Source: JANRKN01 sp033763435 (lineage in GTDB: Bacteria; Planctomycetota; Phycisphaerae; Phycisphaerales; UBA1924). Taken from it: a stretch of DNA of 9,659 bases. The notes beneath the pieces were generated by a model. It ran no database searches. It had not been told where the DNA came from and saw only the letters and a list, made by a program, of their open reading frames with translations. Where the stretch lies: positions 1 to 9,659 of the forward strand of contig JANRKN010000065.1 in NCBI GenBank assembly GCA_033763435.1, read 5' to 3'. The translations under genes were made by a program, and so were the position numbers. This document shows, piece by piece, positions 6,997-9,659 of this stretch. Position 1 is the stretch's first letter. Every line of letters starts with the position of its first letter.

Positions 6997-7021
6997 GTCG
7001 CTCGTGCGTACGTCGCTCGTG
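6997..7021. repeat. Pair of 10-bp direct repeats, 15-bp period
   Basis: GTCGCTCGTG occurs at 6997-7006 and again, identical, at 7012-7021, separated by CGTAC. It lies between the small ORF and the PEP-CTERM gene, about 130-160 bp upstream of the latter's start. It might be a paired activator or response-regulator site, but in GC-rich sequence it could arise by chance. Confidence 0.35.
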
Positions 7022-7027
7022 ATGTGG

Positions 7028-7111
7028 TCAGAAGGTCGAGGGCTCGCCGCGGCGATCGGCCCGCATCAGGAACGCGATGCACGACGCCAGCCAGAGTCGG
7101 ATGCCGGTCAT
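7028..7111 (-). CDS. Putative 27-residue small membrane peptide
   Basis: The frame reads MTGIRLWLASCIAFLM, then a basic polar end (RADRRGEPSTF), and stops with TGA. Support comes from a GGGAG ribosome site (7121-7125) nine bases before the ATG. Codon use also fits: 24 of 26 sense codons after the start end in G or C, like neighbouring genes. Residues 4-16 are hydrophobic, enough for a short membrane helix or a signal-like segment. The positive residues follow the hydrophobic part. I know no family that matches. It lies between prfA and the PEP-CTERM gene on the same strand. It could equally be a chance ORF or a regulatory leader peptide. Confidence 0.4.
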   Translation of the reverse strand: MTGIRLWLASCIAFLMRADRRGEPSTF

Positions 7112-7273
7112 GTCTTCAGTCTCCCACGGGGACATGGGCGTCGGCGCTGCGCGGGCCAATCCCGGGGCGGTGCCGCGGAATGGCACCACCGACCGCGCGG
7201 GGCAACGTCATCTCTCCGGGATCAACATGCCTCACATTCGCGGGGCGGGCCAGCGATTGTCCGGGAGCGTCCT

Positions 7274-7307
7274 AAAAAAACTCAACCCTTGCGGCCCGTC
7301 CGGGGTC
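7274..7307 (-). terminator. Candidate terminator of prfA
   Basis: On the minus strand GACCC-CGG (7307-7300) can pair with CCG (7294-7292) and, after a 3-nt bulge, GGGTT (7288-7284). GAG and then seven T residues (7280-7274) follow. The U-run is strong and sits about 20-50 bp behind the prfA stop. The bulge and the 3-nt spacer before the U-run make the stem imperfect. Confidence 0.45.
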
Positions 7308-7326
7308 TTTTCGGGACCTGCGCCGG

Positions 7327-8424
7327 TCACAGCTCCGCCAACCGCCGGGCGGTCTCCTGAGCGATCAGGTCGTCGAACAGGCCGTCCAGGTCGCCCGCGA
7401 GCACGTCCCGCAGCGCGTACTGCCCGGGCAGACGTTCGTCGGCGACGATGCCGTCCTTGAAGCGATACGTTCGGATCTTTTCCGACCGATCGCCCGAGCC
7501 GATCTGCGCGCGCCTCGCCTCCGCGCGGGCTTGGTGCTTTCGGCGCTGTTCGATCTCGAACAGCCGCGCAAGCAGCAGCCGCCGGGCCTTCTCGCGGTTC
7601 TGGTGCTGGCTCTTGGCTTCCTGCATCTTGATGATGATGCCCGTGGGCTTGTGATGCAGCTGGATCGCCGTCTCGACCTTGTTGACGTTCTGGCCGCCCG
7701 GCCCCTGCGCCCGGATCGACGATTCTTCCACATCGCGGTCCCAGTCCACCTTCACCGCGACCGCCTCGGGCTCGGGCAGCACGGCGACGGTCGCTGTCGA
7801 GGTATGGATCCGCCCCTGCGTCTCCGTCGCGGGCACGCGCTTGACCGAGTGCGTCCCGGCCTCGAAGAGCAGCCTTGTCCACACCCCCGGCCCGCGGATG
7901 TTCACCACCGCGTGGCGCAGGCCGCCCGCGTTGCCCTCGGCGCTCTGGTCCATCGCCTCAACCACCCATCCGCGGCGGGCCGCGTACTTCTCGTACATCT
8001 CCAAAAGGTCGCGCGCCCACAGCGCCGCCTCGTCGCCCCCGGTCCCCGCGCGCACCTCGACAATCACCGACCCGACGCGGTCGTCGTCGCTCCGCACGAG
8101 CGCGCCCTTGAGCCGATCGGCCAGCTCGCGCGCCCGCGCCTCGACGCCCGGCAGCTCCTCCCGAGCCATCACCGCCAGGTCCGTGTCACCGCCCGGTGCG
8201 AGCGCCGACACATACTCCGCGCGATCACGCAGCAGCGCGCTGAGCGCGCGATAGTCACGCACGAGCGCCTCGTGCGCCGACCGGCGAATCGACAGATCTC
8301 TCGCGCGGCGATGATCCCCCGCGATCGCCGGGTCGTTCAGCTCCTCGCCGAGCTGTGCGTACTCCGCGTCGATCGCCCTCAGGCGATGCTCCAGCGCGGG
8401 GGGAAGAAAATCATCGTCGGCCAT
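7327..8424 (-). CDS. prfA: Peptide chain release factor 1 (RF1)
   Basis: RF1 recognises UAA and UAG stop codons in the ribosomal A site and triggers peptide release. The protein is 365 residues from MADDDFLPP, close to the family norm of about 355-360; the frame stays open to 8523, but that extension is Arg-rich and non-conserved. RAGTGGDEAALWA (125-137) is typical. The codon-reading tripeptide is P-A-T at 198-200 (in VKRVPATETQGRIHTS), which marks RF1 rather than RF2 (S-P-F). The catalytic GGQ is at 243-245, followed later by GDRSEKIRTY (311-320). The GGQ neighbourhood reads GPGGQNVNKVET and the later segment RFKDGIVADERL, both unlike the commonest RF1 forms (GAGGQHVN; N-x-P-Q-x-R-x-T-D-H-R). 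prmC, the usual partner that methylates this glutamine, is not adjacent. Only a weak GGA lies before the ATG. Confidence 0.95.
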   Translation of the reverse strand: MADDDFLPPALEHRLRAIDAEYAQLGEELNDPAIAGDHRRARDLSIRRSAHEALVRDYRALSALLRDRAEYVSALAPGGDTDLAVMAREELPGVEARARELADRLKGALVRSDDDRVGSVIVEVRAGTGGDEAALWARDLLEMYEKYAARRGWVVEAMDQSAEGNAGGLRHAVVNIRGPGVWTRLLFEAGTHSVKRVPATETQGRIHTSTATVAVLPEPEAVAVKVDWDRDVEESSIRAQGPGGQNVNKVETAIQLHHKPTGIIIKMQEAKSQHQNREKARRLLLARLFEIEQRRKHQARAEARRAQIGSGDRSEKIRTYRFKDGIVADERLPGQYALRDVLAGDLDGLFDDLIAQETARRLAEL

Positions 8425-8530
8425 TCCGAAAACACTAGGCCCGGGCGCGCCCTGTTCGATCAGATCGTTCGGCTCGGGTCCGGTTTTGCACGTACGCGCC
8501 CGGCGAACCCGCCCGGACCTCACGCGTCGT

Positions 8531-8536
8531 TACAAT
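8531..8536 (+). promoter_or_regulatory. Candidate -10 box of the ABC ATPase gene
   Basis: TACAAT matches five of six bases of TATAAT and lies 51 bases before the ATG at 8588, implying a leader of roughly 45 nt. No recognisable -35 is found at the proper spacing, so this is only a weak prediction within the 163-bp divergent gap shared with prfA. Confidence 0.25.
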
Positions 8537-8587
8537 CCGCGCCTCAAACGCTCTCCGAGCCCGCCGAACCTCTTCTGCCGAGACACC

Positions 8588-9659
8588 ATGAACGCGATCG
8601 AGATCCACGGCCTGTCCAAGTCCTTCGGCACCAAGCGCGCCGTCGAGAACCTCGAACTGGCGATCCCGCAGGGCTCGCTCTGCGGGCTCATCGGGCCCAA
8701 CGGCGCGGGCAAGACCACCAGCATCCGGATGATCATGTCGATCATCTTCCCCGACGCCGGCACGCTCCGCGTTCTGGGCAAGGATTCCGCCGTCGAGAGC
8801 AAGGACCGCATCGGCTATCTCCCCGAAGAGCGCGGCATCTACCGAAAGATGAAGGTCGGCGCGTTCCTCAAGTACATGGCCGGGCTCAAGGGCCTGGACC
8901 CCGCGGGCCTTGACAAGAAGGTCGGCGAATGGCTCGAGCGCGTGGGCCTGGCCGACTGCGCCAAGAAAAAGTGCGAAGAGCTCTCCAAGGGCATGCAGCA
9001 GAAGGTGCAGTTCCTGACCACCATCATGCACGCGCCCGACCTGATCATCCTCGACGAGCCCTTCTCGGGCCTCGACCCGGTCAACGCCAAGCTTCTCCGC
9101 GAGCTGGTGCTCGAGCAGCACCGCGCCGGGCGCACGATCATCTTCTCGACGCACCAGATGTTCCACGCCGAGTCGCTCTGCGACCGCGTGGTGATGATCC
9201 ACCGGGGGCAGAAGGTGCTGGACGCCTCGCCTCGCGAGATCCGCTCGCGGTTTGCCAGCCGCCTGCTGCTGGCCGAGGCGCTGGACCCCTCGAGCTTCCC
9301 GGCGTCCGAGCGTGAGCGCATCGCCGGGATCGAGGGCGTGGAGAGCGTGCGCCAGAACGGGCACGAGCTGGAGATCACCGCCGCCGAGGGCCGCGCGGCC
9401 GAGCTGCTGCCGCGGATCGCCTCGTCGGGCGCGCTCCGGCGCGTCGAGGTGCATCAGCCTTCGCTCGAGGACATCTTCGTCGAGATCGTGCTGGGCGCGG
9501 ACCACGCGGGCGCGGGCCAGGACGAGGCCGCGGAGCGCGAGGCGCTGCGGAATCTCCTCCGCGCGGGCAACAACGCCGAGGCAGAGCCCGTCGCGGCGGG
9601 TGTCGCTGGGGTGGGGGGCGTGGGGGGCGCGGGTGGGGCGGGCGGGCGCTCGCGCGGGT
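8588..9659 (+). CDS. ABC-2-type transporter ATP-binding protein (partial)
   Basis: The reading frame stays open to the window edge (357 codons), so the 3' end is missing. The product is the ATPase of a NatA-like ABC-2 exporter, which would power a separate membrane permease, probably encoded next. Walker A GPNGAGKTT is at 36-44. The Q-loop region reads IGYLPEERGIY (75-85), the form usual in this subfamily. The signature LSKGMQQKVQ is at 132-141, Walker B LIILDEP at 152-158 with Glu157, the D-loop SGLD at 160-163 and the switch His189 in STHQ. A C-terminal domain ending PSLEDIFVEIV (291-301) is typical of the NatA-type extension (DUF4162). After it comes an acidic linker and a Gly/Ala/Val-rich tail (337-357), an odd addition. 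The ATG has no strong ribosome site (GAGACACC). Substrate unknown: sodium, drugs and lipids are all known for the family. Confidence 0.92.
   Translation, partial: MNAIEIHGLSKSFGTKRAVENLELAIPQGSLCGLIGPNGAGKTTSIRMIMSIIFPDAGTLRVLGKDSAVESKDRIGYLPEERGIYRKMKVGAFLKYMAGLKGLDPAGLDKKVGEWLERVGLADCAKKKCEELSKGMQQKVQFLTTIMHAPDLIILDEPFSGLDPVNAKLLRELVLEQHRAGRTIIFSTHQMFHAESLCDRVVMIHRGQKVLDASPREIRSRFASRLLLAEALDPSSFPASERERIAGIEGVESVRQNGHELEITAAEGRAAELLPRIASSGALRRVEVHQPSLEDIFVEIVLGADHAGAGQDEAAEREALRNLLRAGNNAEAEPVAAGVAGVGGVGGAGGAGGRSRG

Larger units (their letters stand above)
6865..7326. other. Intergenic region between prfA and the PEP-CTERM gene
   Basis: This is the largest gap in the window, about 460 bp. 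It holds a U-tract terminator candidate behind prfA (7274-7307), a probable 27-codon ORF (7028-7111), a pair of 10-bp direct repeats (6997-7006 and 7012-7021) and the leader of the PEP-CTERM gene. No tRNA-like cloverleaf was recognised. A longer plus-strand open frame from 7077 has no ribosome site and runs into the 3' end of prfA antisense, so I do not treat it as a gene. Confidence 0.6.

Noticed and set aside
7116..7211. 31-codon minus-strand ORF ending four bases before the 27-codon ORF
   Set aside because: The only purine-rich site (GGAGAG) touches its ATG, too close to serve, and the product is a Pro/Arg/Gly-rich string with no recognisable character.
7077..7460. Plus-strand open frame of 127 codons in the prfA/PEP-CTERM gap
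   Set aside because: Third-position G/C in its first part is about four fifths, below the neighbouring genes, no ribosome site precedes it, and it continues antisense into prfA.
8425..8523. N-terminal extension of prfA by 33 codons
   Set aside because: The extra residues are Arg-rich, unlike RF1 N-termini. Starting at 8424 gives a normal family length.
8435..9505. Minus-strand open frame of 356 codons opposite the ABC ATPase
   Set aside because: It is a His/Arg/Leu-rich shadow of the plus-strand ATPase, whose Walker A, signature, Walker B and switch motifs are all intact.

Overview
The window is a chromosomal segment of a very GC-rich bacterium, most likely a planctomycete (Phycisphaerae-like). 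The case for this is a short secreted protein with a PEP-CTERM-type tail of the planctomycetal style (V-P-T-P-G-S-L-A-L, hydrophobic stretch, R-R-R-R), an AroD-AroE fusion, many weak or absent Shine-Dalgarno sites, and strong C/G preference at third codon positions. This assignment is an inference from gene content. No rRNA, tRNA, CRISPR array, transposase or integrase was seen.

Layout from left to right. Positions 1-131 are poly-G-rich sequence that looks like a degraded contig end. A clean rho-independent terminator (141-176) then closes serC (phosphoserine aminotransferase, minus strand, 202-1287). Divergent from serC is an unrecognised lipoprotein (1506-2429, plus). It converges with yhhQ, a queuosine-precursor transporter (2446-3267, minus). 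Upstream of yhhQ on the same strand is a translationally coupled pair: an HI0933/YhiN-type flavoprotein (5052-6434) whose TGA overlaps the ATG of a fused 3-dehydroquinate dehydratase / shikimate dehydrogenase (3409-5055). Further upstream, still minus, come a PEP-CTERM-like secreted protein (6499-6864), a probable 27-residue small ORF (7028-7111) and prfA, release factor 1 (7327-8424). Divergent from prfA is an ABC-2-type ATPase (8588 to beyond the right edge) with an unusual Gly/Ala/Val-rich tail.

Most of the window is housekeeping: serine biosynthesis, the shikimate pathway, tRNA queuosine supply and translation termination. No complete novel multi-gene system is visible. The items most worth following up are the unknown lipoprotein, the 27-residue ORF, the composite terminator/promoter with a possible leaderless GTG start before the flavoprotein gene, the SD-less ATGA coupling into aroDE, and the variant catalytic-loop neighbourhood of RF1.
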